A DNA stretch of 64,000 nt from positions 1 through 64,000 of the forward strand of contig CBDDBH010000028.1 of the NCBI GenBank assembly GCA_965225625.1. Reading direction: 5' to 3'. This stretch comes from CBDDBH01 sp965225625 (GTDB taxonomy: Bacteria > Pseudomonadota > Gammaproteobacteria > JADZEE01). The translations under genes and the position numbers were made by a program. Shown piece by piece: positions 25,569 to 33,889 of this stretch (positions within the stretch are counted from its first letter, which is position 1; each line of letters opens with the position of its first letter). Below the pieces are notes generated by a model. That model was not told where the DNA came from, did no database searches, and worked only from the letters and a program-made list of their open reading frames with translations.

Positions 25569-25682
25569 TATTTAAATCCCCCTAATCCTGGCCAGTTCGG
25601 CCGACCACGACAGACCTGAGCTAACCGATGATCTGACGATGATGTGGTAAAAACACCCAAAAAATGGGCTTCAAATTGTTGT

Positions 25683-25698
25683 GATTTAAGCGTAAAGA
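25683..25698. promoter_or_regulatory. Predicted MarR-family operator, copy A
   Basis: GATTTA-AGCG-TAAAGA, an imperfect version of the AGTTTA-N4-TAAACT palindrome with the same AGCN spacer as at 14296-14325. It lies 115 nt upstream of the TonB receptor start. Its centre is 32 bp (about three helical turns) from copy B. Confidence 0.55.
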
Positions 25699-25712
25699 TT
25701 TTTGTGTGTCAA

Positions 25713-25731
25713 GAAGTTTATACTTAAACAA
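25713..25731. promoter_or_regulatory. Predicted MarR-family operator, copy B
   Basis: AAGTTTA-TACT-TAAACAA, matching the operator core AGTTTA-N4-TAAAC. It lies 61 nt upstream of the preferred ATPase start (25792) and only 18 nt upstream of the alternative start at 25750. Confidence 0.6.
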
Positions 25732-25791
25732 TAGCCGTATTGATAAGCAATGAGGGAGTATCTCCACTTCCTAACGGTGACGAACAGCGAC

Positions 25792-26556
25792 ATGCCAGAA
25801 ACAGCCGAATTAACGGGTGATGACCTGCCGGTAATCCGTATCCAGGGCCTGAATAAATGGTTCGCGGATTTTCATGTATTGAAGAACATCGATCTGGACG
25901 TCGGGGCTGGCGAGAAGATCGTCATTTGTGGTCCTTCCGGGTCCGGGAAATCGACGCTGATCCGTTGTATTAATGCGCTCGAGGCATATCAGTCCGGCTC
26001 ACTGATGGTCGAAGGCAACCAGGTGAAGGATGCCAAAGACATCCGCGCGGTGCGATCCGAAGTCGGTATGGTGTTTCAGCAGTTCAATTTATTTCCACAT
26101 CTCACAGTGTTGGAGAACCTGATGCTGGCTCCTTCCTGGGTGCGTCGTGTATCCCGCAAAGAAGCGGAAGCAACGGCGATGGGTTATCTGGACAAAGTGA
26201 AGTTGCCGGAGCAGGCGCAGAAATATCCGAGCCAGTTGTCCGGCGGGCAGCAACAACGGGTGGCCATTGCTCGCGCCTTGTGCATGAAGCCGCGCGTGAT
26301 GTTGTTCGATGAACCTACCTCTTCGCTCGATCCGGAAATGATCCACGAAGTGCTCGATACCATGAAAGGATTGGCCGGCTCAGGGATGACCATGTTGTGC
26401 GTGACCCACGAGATGGGGTTTGCACGCGAGATCGCCAACCGCATCGTGTTCATGGATGGTGGCGAGATCATCGAGCAGAACGAGCCGCAGAAGTTTTTCG
26501 AAAACCCGGGATCGGAACGGCTGAAAATGTTTTTGAGTCAGATTCTTAATCATTAA
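25792..26556 (+). CDS. Polar-amino-acid ABC transporter ATP-binding protein
   Basis: 254 residues from ATG 25792 (MPETAELTGDDLPVIRIQ); an ATG at 25750 would add 14 residues but sits against the operator and has no ribosome binding site. Walker A GPSGSGKST, Q-loop VFQQFNLFPHLTVLEN, signature LSGGQQQR, Walker B VMLFDEPTSSLDPE and the switch His in VTHEMGFA are complete. The NLFPHLTVLENLMLAP pattern is typical of the GlnQ/AapP polar-amino-acid family. It is the only transport ATPase nearby and should energise the two permeases and binding protein encoded at 28.1-31.4 kb, although it is separated from them by the SDR and marR genes on the other strand. Confidence 0.92.
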   Translation: MPETAELTGDDLPVIRIQGLNKWFADFHVLKNIDLDVGAGEKIVICGPSGSGKSTLIRCINALEAYQSGSLMVEGNQVKDAKDIRAVRSEVGMVFQQFNLFPHLTVLENLMLAPSWVRRVSRKEAEATAMGYLDKVKLPEQAQKYPSQLSGGQQQRVAIARALCMKPRVMLFDEPTSSLDPEMIHEVLDTMKGLAGSGMTMLCVTHEMGFAREIANRIVFMDGGEIIEQNEPQKFFENPGSERLKMFLSQILNH

Positions 26557-26569
26557 ATAAGTATTTTTT

Positions 26570-26613
26570 CACCCCTCATCCGACCGTCATGGATGGCGGT
26601 CGGATGAGGGGTG
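26570..26613. terminator. Long perfect hairpin between convergent genes
   Basis: CACCCCTCATCCGACCG and its exact complement form a 17-bp stem with a ten-base loop, between the ABC ATPase stop and the SDR stop; TATTTTTTC precedes it, giving a U-run on the minus transcript. The right arm GGCGGTCGGATGAGGGGT recurs at 51510-51527, so it is also a dispersed repeat. Confidence 0.75.
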
Positions 26614-27468
26614 TTAGACAGTCGGTGCCTCACCACCGTTGGACCACCACTGAGTATCGTTAACGGCAGGAATAAATTCATCCCGCTCCGCCGCAGACAT
26701 CGCAGCGATCCGCGGCACGATCTGCTCCGCCTGCGCGCCCGCGGGTATCCTGAACGGCGGTGCCTCCTGCCCGGCGATGTCCAGTAACAACTCCGCAACC
26801 CGCTGCGGATCATCACCCTCGCCGGTTCGCGAGGCGGTCCGGTTGACGAGGTATTCCACCAGCGGCGCATAAGGCGAGTCCGGATCAACTGTTTGCGGCG
26901 CGCTCATCTTTTCCGGCATGCGTGTGTTGAAAAAGCCTGGTTCGATGACACACACGCGAACGTTGAAGCGCGCGACCTCGTGGCGCAGGCCCTCCGATGC
27001 AAGCTCGAGTGCTGCTTTGCTCGCCGCATACATCGAATCGCCAGGCAGACCGATAAGCCCAGACAGGGACGATACGTTGATGACACAACCGCTGCGTTGC
27101 GCGCGCATGTGCGGCAGAACGGCGCGGGTCAGCCATACCGGACCAAAAAAGTTGGTCGCCATGATGGCTTCAATGTCGCTGCCAGGTATGTCTTCTAAGG
27201 CGGCGGTCTTGGTGATGCCGGCGTTATTGATGAGTACGTCAATGCGGCCTGTTGCTGCATGGATCTCTTTGACAGTGCGGGCAATGGCGTCGCGATCCCG
27301 CACGTCCAGCAACAACGTGTGCAGCCCGGAGTCTGCCGTCTGGCTCAGGCGCTGCGCGTCGGTGTCGCGGCGTACGGTTGCATAGACTTCGTAGCCATTA
27401 CGCGCGAATTGATGCGCCGTGGCTTCTCCAAAGCCGCTGCTACAACCCGTAATCAGAGCGACCGGCAT
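26614..27468 (-). CDS. SDR-family oxidoreductase
   Basis: 284-residue classical short-chain dehydrogenase. Cofactor motif TGCSSGFG (7-14) with basic residues after strand 2 (TVRRD) suggesting NADP(H), structural NNAG (81-84), catalytic Ser about 134 and YAASK (Tyr147, Lys151). The long C-terminus (about 185-284) resembles the large classical SDRs acting on hydroxy acids or retinoid-like compounds. It lies between the ABC ATPase and marR, on the marR strand, and probably forms a two-gene unit with marR (75 nt gap). Substrate unknown; a role in the pathway served by the ABC transporter is inferred from position. Confidence 0.85.
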   Translation of the reverse strand: MPVALITGCSSGFGEATAHQFARNGYEVYATVRRDTDAQRLSQTADSGLHTLLLDVRDRDAIARTVKEIHAATGRIDVLINNAGITKTAALEDIPGSDIEAIMATNFFGPVWLTRAVLPHMRAQRSGCVINVSSLSGLIGLPGDSMYAASKAALELASEGLRHEVARFNVRVCVIEPGFFNTRMPEKMSAPQTVDPDSPYAPLVEYLVNRTASRTGEGDDPQRVAELLLDIAGQEAPPFRIPAGAQAEQIVPRIAAMSAAERDEFIPAVNDTQWWSNGGEAPTV

Positions 27469-27543
27469 CGCGTGACTCCTCAGAAGTTTGGGTAGATGGG
27501 GAACGCAGCGAGGGATCCGCGGTGGGGCCGCGCAGGAGTCATG

Positions 27544-28044
27544 CTAACGTGGTGGTGATTCGCCGCGGCGGATGACGGCCTCTTTGAGTTTCGCCAGGAG
27601 CCCCATGAACATATCGGTATCCTCAAGTGTCAGATCGGCGAAGATCTCCTCGAGTAAGGCCTCGTACTCTGCCTCCATGCGCTTGTATTCCGTGCGGCCA
27701 ACCGTGGTCAGGGTGACGCAAAAGGAACGCCGATCGGTTGGTGTGGGTTCACGCGAGATGAATCCGTCCTCGGACAATCGCTCGGCGATCCCGGTAATGT
27801 TTCCCTTGGTCACCATCAACCAGCGGGACAGCTCGCCCATGGTGATACCGTCAGGGACGCGATCGAGCGCCGCCATGAACTCGAAGCGGGGTAGGGTGGT
27901 ACCGAACTTGTCGCGCAGCATGGTCTTCATTTCCTGCTCGACGAGTTGCGTGCAGGAGATCAGCCGCAGCCAACTGCGCAGACCTTCCTTGTCGTGGGGA
28001 ATTTTGGCGAGACGGTCTTCAACTACCTGCAGGTGATTACTCAA
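27544..28044 (-). CDS. MarR-family transcriptional regulator
   Basis: 166-residue winged-helix regulator. The helix-turn-helix covers GITMGELSRWLMVTKGNITGIAERLSEDG (split about 66-94), followed by the wing SREPTPTDRRSFCVTLT, where DRR is the usual wing-tip signature. Helical dimerisation segments flank it. MarR proteins usually repress and release DNA on binding a small phenolic or carboxylic ligand. It is divergent from the binding-protein operon, with a near-perfect AGTTTA-type palindrome in the 95-bp gap, so autoregulation and control of the transporter are likely. The same operator occurs at 14.3 and 25.7 kb, making this the best candidate regulator for those genes too. Confidence 0.9.
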   Translation of the reverse strand: MSNHLQVVEDRLAKIPHDKEGLRSWLRLISCTQLVEQEMKTMLRDKFGTTLPRFEFMAALDRVPDGITMGELSRWLMVTKGNITGIAERLSEDGFISREPTPTDRRSFCVTLTTVGRTEYKRMEAEYEALLEEIFADLTLEDTDMFMGLLAKLKEAVIRRGESPPR

Positions 28045-28111
28045 GGTTCGACTCCTGGCAATGGTGGACCCCGATCAATCGGGGAGCTTCATTACGACAC
28101 TTGCGGCGCAT

Positions 28112-28131
28112 ATAGTTTAAGCTTAAATTAT
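28112..28131. promoter_or_regulatory. Predicted MarR operator between marR and the ABC operon
   Basis: ATAGTTTAAGCTTAAATTAT is a 20-bp palindrome with a single mismatched pair, centred on GC. It aligns with the 14296-14325 site (shared TAGTTTAAGC). It ends 8 nt before the binding-protein start codon, which itself has no visible ribosome binding site, so the operator must overlap the promoter or the translation start region. Confidence 0.75.
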
Positions 28132-28139
28132 CTGCCGCT

Positions 28140-29165
28140 ATGATGACAAGTGCAATCTTCTGGCGTCGCGCCTACGCGTTGCTCGGCGTTTGGTCGCTGC
28201 TGATGCTATGCCTACAGGTGCATGCAGATACCTTGGAGGATGTGCGCGCGCGGGGGTATCTGCGTTGCGGCATTATCGAAAGCAGTCCCGGTTTCAGCAG
28301 CATTGACGGCGAAGGCGAGCGCTTCGGTTTCGACATCGACCACTGCAAGACGATAGCCGCGGCAATTTTCGGCGCTATCAAAATCGAATACGTACCCATT
28401 ACCCCGCACACCGTTTTCACACTCTTGCAATCCGGTGGCATCGATATTTTCCCCGGTGGCGCGACCTGGTCGTTTACGCGCGACACGACCATGGGCTTGG
28501 ACTACGCCGGTGTGTATCTTTACGCCGGCCAGGGCTTTGTGGTGCGTAAGGATTCCGGGATACGGCGGCTGGCAGATCTGAACGGGGCCACCATCTGCGT
28601 TGCCCAGGGCACGACTCTGGAGCAGAACCTGGCGGACTATTTCGATGCACATGACATGCACTACACGCCGGTCACGTTTGCGGACATCGACAAAGGGCTG
28701 CAGGCCTACCGGTCGGATCGTTGCGACACATTCACCAATGAGCGTCTGTCAACGGCGGGACGGATCAACGCCTGGCCTGACCGCGATTCGCATCTCATTC
28801 TCGAGGAAGTGATCTCCAAGGAGCCCTTCGGCGCACTGGTTCGTCAAGACGATCCCGGTTGGCGGGATATCGCCTTGTGGTCGTTCAACGTGCGCGTCGC
28901 TGCGGAGGAGCTCGGCGTCAATCAGGCTAATGTAGACCGCCTGCGCAAAGAATCACAAAACGTCGAAGTGCAGCGACTGCTGGGTGTGCACGGCAACATG
29001 GGGTCGGCGCTGGGCCTGTCCGATGATTGGGCGTATCACATTATCAAGCTGGTTGGCAGTTACGCCGATCTGTGGGCGCGCAACTTTACACCACTGGGCT
29101 TGGAGCGCGGACTCAACGCGACCTGGAAGGACGGCGGTTTACATTCTGCGCTGCCGTTTCGCTAA
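28140..29165 (+). CDS. Amino-acid ABC transporter substrate-binding protein
   Basis: 341-residue periplasmic binding protein of the AapJ/BztA (family 3) type. Signal peptide about 1-29 (FWRRAYALLGVWSLLMLCLQVHA). The two-lobed fold is shown by DTLEDVRARGYLRCGI at the start, FDIDHCKTIAAAIFG, the ligand-lobe block GGIDIFPGGATWSFTRD, and the hinge segment ATICVAQGTTLEQNLADYF. A cysteine pair (Cys in LRCGI and DHCK) is conserved in AapJ-like proteins. The stop overlaps the permease start (TAATG). A decayed copy of this gene is at 1887-2893. It is preceded by the predicted MarR operator. Confidence 0.92.
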   Translation: MMTSAIFWRRAYALLGVWSLLMLCLQVHADTLEDVRARGYLRCGIIESSPGFSSIDGEGERFGFDIDHCKTIAAAIFGAIKIEYVPITPHTVFTLLQSGGIDIFPGGATWSFTRDTTMGLDYAGVYLYAGQGFVVRKDSGIRRLADLNGATICVAQGTTLEQNLADYFDAHDMHYTPVTFADIDKGLQAYRSDRCDTFTNERLSTAGRINAWPDRDSHLILEEVISKEPFGALVRQDDPGWRDIALWSFNVRVAAEELGVNQANVDRLRKESQNVEVQRLLGVHGNMGSALGLSDDWAYHIIKLVGSYADLWARNFTPLGLERGLNATWKDGGLHSALPFR

Positions 29166-30298
29166 TGGCGCGTCAATTCGCTTACCAACTTGTTGTCGTG
29201 GCGATCATCGCTTTCCTCGGGTATTGGATCGTATCCGCGACGCAGACGAATTTGGATCGCCTGGGTGTCGAAACAGGAATCGATTTTTTGTGGAAACGTG
29301 CGGGCTTCGAGATCAGTCAGACGTTGATACCGTTTGATGCGAACTCGACCTTCGCGCGCGCGTTCGTCGTTGCGTTGCTCAACACGCTGGTCTTGGCGTT
29401 CGTCGCCATTGTCTGCGCAAGTGTGCTGGGCCTCATCGTTGGGGTCTCGCGGTTGTCTTCGAATTGGTTGGTGGCGCGTCTGGCCACCGCTTATGTCGAA
29501 TTGTTCCGCAATATTCCGTCGCTGTTACAGATCTTCTTTTGGTATTTCGTGGTGCTGCGTTCACTGCCGCGTTCGCGCGACAGCATGGCGTTTGCCGATA
29601 CCGTATTTCTCAACAATCGCGGCTTGTTTCTGCCGGCCCCTGAGCTTGCAGGCGGTGGTCTGTGGCTGCTGCTGGCCCTGCTTGGCGGTATCGTTGCCGC
29701 GCACTATTGGCGACAAAGCGCTCGGCGCCGCCGGTACGAGACCGGCCAGCGCCCGCGGGTGTGGCTGCCTGTGGTCCTGTTGATTACGGGTCTGCCTGCG
29801 CTGACGATCGTTTTCGGGGCCACTGATGTCGTTTGGGACATACCGCAGATGGGACGATTCAGCTACGAAGGTGGTTTTACGCTGTTGCCGGAGTTTCTTG
29901 CGTTGGTCGTCGGCCTGTCCATGTATAACGCCACCTACATCGGCGAAATCGTGCGTTCCGGCTTTTCGTCCGTCCCCGGTGGTCAGGTCGAAGCCGCGGA
30001 CTCGCTGGGTTTGTCGCGAGGGATCACACTTTGGTTGATCCTGTTCCCGCAGGCATTGCGGGTCATCATTCCGCCGCTGACCACGGTTTACTTAAACCTG
30101 TTCAAGAGCACCTCGCTGGCCGCGGCTATTGCTTACCCGGAGGTGGTCTCGGTTTTTGTCGGCACGGTCAACAATCTCGTCGGCCAACCGGTGGTAATCA
30201 TGGGCATCACCTTACTGGTCTACGCGTTCGTATCGTTGTGTATTGCTTTATTCATGAACTGGTATAACAAGCGCATCGCCCTTACGGGTGCGGTCTAA
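29165..30298 (+). CDS. Amino-acid ABC transporter permease (AapQ-like)
   Basis: 377 residues from the ATG overlapping the binding-protein stop. About eight hydrophobic segments; the binding-protein-dependent permease domain runs over the C-terminal two thirds with the EAA-type loop VEAADSLGLSRGITLWLILFP (split motif, about 275-295), which contacts the ATPase. The extra N-terminal segment and the long region between helices (YWRQSARRRRYETGQ) match the large AapQ/BztB permeases rather than short GlnP. It should pair with the permease encoded three nt downstream. Substrate range is probably general or polar L-amino acids, unless the system has been recruited to another zwitterionic compound. Confidence 0.9.
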   Translation: MARQFAYQLVVVAIIAFLGYWIVSATQTNLDRLGVETGIDFLWKRAGFEISQTLIPFDANSTFARAFVVALLNTLVLAFVAIVCASVLGLIVGVSRLSSNWLVARLATAYVELFRNIPSLLQIFFWYFVVLRSLPRSRDSMAFADTVFLNNRGLFLPAPELAGGGLWLLLALLGGIVAAHYWRQSARRRRYETGQRPRVWLPVVLLITGLPALTIVFGATDVVWDIPQMGRFSYEGGFTLLPEFLALVVGLSMYNATYIGEIVRSGFSSVPGGQVEAADSLGLSRGITLWLILFPQALRVIIPPLTTVYLNLFKSTSLAAAIAYPEVVSVFVGTVNNLVGQPVVIMGITLLVYAFVSLCIALFMNWYNKRIALTGAV

Positions 30299-30301
30299 CG
30301 C

Positions 30302-31393
30302 ATGACAGCTTCCGGCGCACTTCCACGGTCAGTTGCAGCTTGGTTACGCCGCAATCTGTTTTCCTCACCGCTGAACACCGTGTTGACCCTGCTGTCGCTG
30401 TATCTGGTCTACCTGGTGATTGTTCCGATTTTCAATTGGCTAATCGTCGATGCCTACTGGATCGGAACGCAACCGGCGGATTGTCCAAACAAGACTGCTG
30501 CGTGTTGGCCGTTTATCTGGGCACGGTTCGACCAATTGATGTATGGCCTGTATCCGATCGATCAGCGCTGGCGCATCAACCTGGGTGTCGGGCTTGGCGT
30601 GTTGTTCGCCGTGCCGTTATTCATTTCCAGCTTCCGCTACAGGCGCTGGTGGGCACCCATGCTCGTGCTCATTTATGCGGCGATAGGGCTGTTGCTTTTT
30701 CTAGGTGGGCGATTCGGCCTGCCCTATATTGAGACGAGCAAGTGGGGTGGTTTTTTCCTGACGATAGTGACCGCGGTTTTTGTATTTTCAACCTCGCTGC
30801 CGATTGGCGTCCTGCTGGCGCTTGGACGCCGCTCTTCGATGCCGCTGGTGCGTGTTATCTGCACCTTGTGGATCGAGTTCTGGCGCAGCGTACCCGCGCT
30901 GGTCGTGTTGTTTGTTGCGATTATCATGTTCCCGCTGTTCATGCCCGCGGACGTTGAGATCGACAAGCTTTTGCGTGCCCTTATTGCCCTGACCATCCTT
31001 ATGTCGAGTTACCTTGCAGAGGCCATGCGTGGTGCGTTGCAGAGTATTCCCCGTGGTCAATACGAGGCGGCCGAGGCGTTGGGCCTTGGTTACTGGCAAC
31101 GCACGTTTCTGGTAGTGCTGCCACAGGCGCTGCCCGTTGCCTTACCTCAGATCACCAGCAACTTCATCGGCTTGTTCAAAGAGACGACGGTACTTTTGGT
31201 CATCGGGCTGTTCGATTTGCTCGGTATGGTACAGTCCGCCGCCTCTGATCCGGCTTGGTTGAGTCAGGGTGTCAGCGCCACAGGTTATTTTTTTGCAGCC
31301 TTGTTTTTTTGGATGTTCTGTTTCAGTTTCTCGCGCTACAGCGCGCACCTTGAACGCCGTCTGCACCGCTACCGAACGACAACGCAATTATGA
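30302..31393 (+). CDS. Amino-acid ABC transporter permease (AapM-like)
   Basis: 363 residues, the second integral membrane subunit. The N-terminal region includes a periplasmic loop with Cys-rich QPADCPNKTAACWPFIWARF, typical of AapM/BztC-type proteins, and a C-terminal permease domain with loop YEAAEALGLGYWQRTFLVVLP (about 258-278). It is separated by 3 nt from the first permease and overlaps the downstream aminotransferase start by 4 nt (ATGA), so the four genes from the binding protein onward form a tightly coupled operon. Confidence 0.9.
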   Translation: MTASGALPRSVAAWLRRNLFSSPLNTVLTLLSLYLVYLVIVPIFNWLIVDAYWIGTQPADCPNKTAACWPFIWARFDQLMYGLYPIDQRWRINLGVGLGVLFAVPLFISSFRYRRWWAPMLVLIYAAIGLLLFLGGRFGLPYIETSKWGGFFLTIVTAVFVFSTSLPIGVLLALGRRSSMPLVRVICTLWIEFWRSVPALVVLFVAIIMFPLFMPADVEIDKLLRALIALTILMSSYLAEAMRGALQSIPRGQYEAAEALGLGYWQRTFLVVLPQALPVALPQITSNFIGLFKETTVLLVIGLFDLLGMVQSAASDPAWLSQGVSATGYFFAALFFWMFCFSFSRYSAHLERRLHRYRTTTQL

Positions 31394-32496
31394 CTGATTT
31401 GCAACGACCTAACGCCCGCGCCAGCGTGTTGCGTGTTGCTCCATATGAGCAAGGTAAGGCCACCCTGCCCACTACCGACAACCCGATCAAGTTGTCGAGC
31501 AACGAATCTGCTTTGGGCCCCAGTCCCGCTGCCATTGCGGCATACGAATTCTGCGCTGCAAGTTTGCATCGCTATTCCGATGGCAATCAGACGGAGCTTC
31601 GCGCGGCTATCGCCGAAGTCCATTCACTGGATGTCGAGCGCATCCTGTGCGGCAACGGCTCGGCGGAACTGCTGAGTTTGTTGGTGCGTGCCTATGTGGG
31701 ACCCGGTGATGAATTGCTGCTGAGCGCCAATCATTTTGTTGTCTGCCGGATCGACGGGGTAGCGCAGGGCGCTGATATCGTGCTGGCGCCTGAACAGGGC
31801 TACTCAATGGATGTGGATGCGTTACTCGCGGCCGTTACTCCGCGCACGCGCATGGTGATGCTGGCAAATCCCAACAATCCCACAGGTACCTACCTGAACT
31901 CGACAGAAGTACGTCGTTTACAGGCCGGGTTAGCGCCGGATACTTTGCTGGTGATCGACGGTGCTTACGGTGAATATGTCACCAGCCCGGATTTTGATAT
32001 GGGTATGGCCCTGGTGGATGAGTTCGAAAATGTCGTAATAACGCGCACCTTCTCAAAAATCTACGGTCTGGCCGCGGTGCGCATTGGTTGGACCTACTGC
32101 CCTGCGCATGTCATCGATGTGCTGCAGCGCATTCGTGTGCCATTCAACGCCAACTCGCCCGCGCTGGCCGCGGCTGCTGCCGCGGTTCGTGACACGGCCC
32201 ACATCGAAAAGGCACGCGCCCATACCGCCAGGTGGCAACAACGTATTGCCAGCGAACTCGGCGCTCTGGGATTGTTTGTTGTGCCGAGCGCCACAAACTT
32301 CTTCCTCATCGACTTCGACAGTTGTACCGGCAAGACGGCCCAGGCTGCTGGTGCTTATCTGGAGGCCAACGGTATCATTCCGCGTGCCGTGCGAGTTGCT
32401 GGCGGGCATGACAACGTATTGCGCATAACTGTCGGACTGGATGACGAGAACGAGGCCATGTTGGACGCGCTGCGCAGTTACATGGTTGAGAATTGA
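31390..32496 (+). CDS. HisC-like PLP-dependent aminotransferase
   Basis: 368-residue fold-type I aminotransferase similar to histidinol-phosphate aminotransferase. The N-terminal KLSSNESALGPSP block, NPNNPTG (160-166), Asp190 pairing with the pyridine nitrogen, and the Schiff-base lysine in TRTFSKIYGLA (Lys223) are intact, with RIGW after it. No other histidine-biosynthesis gene is nearby. The start codon lies within the stop of the AapM-like permease (ATGA), so translation is coupled to uptake. The likeliest role is transamination of the imported amino compound, not histidine synthesis; this is inferred from context. Confidence 0.87.
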   Translation: MTDLQRPNARASVLRVAPYEQGKATLPTTDNPIKLSSNESALGPSPAAIAAYEFCAASLHRYSDGNQTELRAAIAEVHSLDVERILCGNGSAELLSLLVRAYVGPGDELLLSANHFVVCRIDGVAQGADIVLAPEQGYSMDVDALLAAVTPRTRMVMLANPNNPTGTYLNSTEVRRLQAGLAPDTLLVIDGAYGEYVTSPDFDMGMALVDEFENVVITRTFSKIYGLAAVRIGWTYCPAHVIDVLQRIRVPFNANSPALAAAAAAVRDTAHIEKARAHTARWQQRIASELGALGLFVVPSATNFFLIDFDSCTGKTAQAAGAYLEANGIIPRAVRVAGGHDNVLRITVGLDDENEAMLDALRSYMVEN

Positions 32497-32512
32497 TTAC
32501 CCCTCACCCCAA

Positions 32513-32537
32513 CCCCTCTCCCGCAGGGGGCGAGGGG
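32513..32537. repeat. GC-rich hairpin of a common dispersed type
   Basis: CCCCTC-T-CCC pairs with GGG-C-GAGGGG after the aminotransferase stop. Sequences of the same CCCTCTCCC type occur at 51347-51369 and, weakly, near 12968-12990. It may also serve as a terminator, although no U-run follows. Confidence 0.45.
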
Positions 32538-32560
32538 CTTAACAAATAGAGAGCATAGGC

Positions 32561-32833
32561 ATGTATTACATAGTCCACTGCATAGACAAACCGGACAATT
32601 CTCGCGCAGAACTGCATAAAGAGCATCGTGCGTATTTGGAGTCGCAGCCGCTGAAGATGTTCACGGCCGGCCCGTTGATGGATGATGCTGGAGAAAAGAT
32701 GATCGGCAGCATGTTGATCTTCGAATGTGATTCGCGTGATCAAATTGATGCATTTCTCGCCGATGAACCGTTTGCAAACAAAAACGGTGTGTTCGAGCAT
32801 GTAAGCGTGCACCGCTGGGACAAACGGCACTAG
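32561..32833 (+). CDS. YciI-family protein
   Basis: 90-residue single-domain protein of the YciI/muconolactone-isomerase-like fold (MYYIVHCIDKPDNSRAELHKEHRAYLE, FTAGPLMDDAGEKMIGSMLIFE, FLADEPFANKNGVFEHVSVHRW). The His in KEHRAYL and Asp in GPLMDDAG correspond to the conserved pair of the family; Serratia-type YciI members have no agreed activity. Same strand as the aminotransferase operon, 64 bp downstream after a hairpin, so perhaps co-transcribed by readthrough. Confidence 0.85.
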   Translation: MYYIVHCIDKPDNSRAELHKEHRAYLESQPLKMFTAGPLMDDAGEKMIGSMLIFECDSRDQIDAFLADEPFANKNGVFEHVSVHRWDKRH

Positions 32834-32852
32834 ATTTCAGCTGAGAGGAAAT

Positions 32853-32914
32853 AAATTAATTGGGGTCAGATACACATTTCTGTCCAGAAATGTGTATCTG
32901 ACCCCAATTAATTT
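32853..32914. repeat. 62-bp palindrome, copy 1
   Basis: Perfect 30-bp arms, beginning AAATTAATTGGGGTCAGATA and running inward to CATTTCTG, are separated by TC. The right arm overlaps the stop codon (32913-32915) of the EamA gene. It is identical to copy 2 at 33890-33951 except at the centre (TGTCCA here, TGGCCA there). The GGGGTCAGA...TCTGACCCC type resembles REP-like palindromes mobilised by Y1/RAYT transposases; that link is an inference. Confidence 0.85.
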
Positions 32915-33845
32915 AGGTCGCGGCGAACTCGGCGTCGCCCGGTTTCTCGCGGTGACCCCGGATTACCGCGACTATGCCCACGCAAACCAGCGCCGCGCCG
33001 GCGAGATGATAAGTGTAGAGTGACTCGTCGAGGAAAATCACTCCGAAGAGTGCACCGAATGGCGGCAGCAGGCCGATAAAGATGACCGAGCGATTTACGC
33101 CGAGCGAATCAATTGCCGTGTTCCATAGGTAGATCGCGAGCAGCGTCGGTATCAACGCAAGAAACAGAATCCAACCAACAATGCTCGCATCTAATACCGC
33201 GCTGCGCACGAAGGTGGCCTCGTACGCGTATAACGGCAACAGCGCTACGCTGCCGAACAACATTATTCCACATAGCGCCGTTGCGCGGTCCAGGGCGTCC
33301 GGCACTCTGGCGAGATAGGTAGCATATAGCGAATAGCCCAAGGCCGCGGCGACCATGAGCAGATCGCCAATGTTGAACTGCATCGCGAAAAGAATTTGCC
33401 AGTCGGCTTTTACGATAGTCAGTACCACGCCGGCAAGGGCCGTTATCATCCCTAGAATTTGCGTGCGGGTGAGATGCTCCTGAAGCACCAGCCAGGCCAA
33501 CACAGCGGTGGACACCGGCTGTGAAGCGTTAATGAGTGTTGCATTGACTGCAGTGGTGTAGTTGAGGGAGAGCATCGCCAGGGCACTCGCACCTATCATG
33601 GTGATGCCGAGAAACAGGATCAGTTTCCACGCGGCCAGAATGTCGCGAATGCGATGTCGACAAAACGGTACTAGGCACATGCCCGCGATGAACCAGCGCC
33701 AGAACGTGAGTTCCACCGGCGGGATGGTTTCGTGCACGGCGCGTCCGATGACGAGGGCTGCCGCCCAGGCAGCAATCGTTACGACAAGCATCGAATAGGC
33801 GATTGCGGGTCGAACAACATGGTCGGGTCGAAAAAAGCGTTGCAT
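32913..33845 (-). CDS. EamA-family (DMT) transporter
   Basis: 310-residue inner-membrane protein with ten hydrophobic segments in two EamA repeats. The first repeat has PPVELTFWRWFIAGMCLVPF and TLINASQPVSTAVLAWLVLQEHL; the second has the parallel GLLPPFGALFGVIFLDESLYTYHLAGAALV. Members export amino acids or other metabolites. The stop codon lies within palindrome copy 1, and the start is 45 nt from palindrome copy 2, so the gene is exactly bracketed by the repeat pair. It may have arrived as a cassette or be a target of repeat insertion on both sides. Confidence 0.88.
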   Translation of the reverse strand: MQRFFRPDHVVRPAIAYSMLVVTIAAWAAALVIGRAVHETIPPVELTFWRWFIAGMCLVPFCRHRIRDILAAWKLILFLGITMIGASALAMLSLNYTTAVNATLINASQPVSTAVLAWLVLQEHLTRTQILGMITALAGVVLTIVKADWQILFAMQFNIGDLLMVAAALGYSLYATYLARVPDALDRATALCGIMLFGSVALLPLYAYEATFVRSAVLDASIVGWILFLALIPTLLAIYLWNTAIDSLGVNRSVIFIGLLPPFGALFGVIFLDESLYTYHLAGAALVCVGIVAVIRGHREKPGDAEFAAT

Positions 33846-33889
33846 CGTTAACGTGTTGGCCTCAAGCGGGATGCTGCATTACCGACAAG

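Noticed and set aside
31390..32496. Annotation as histidinol-phosphate aminotransferase of histidine biosynthesis
   Set aside because: The fold matches, but the gene is coupled to an amino-acid importer and no other his gene is near, so only a HisC-like label is given.
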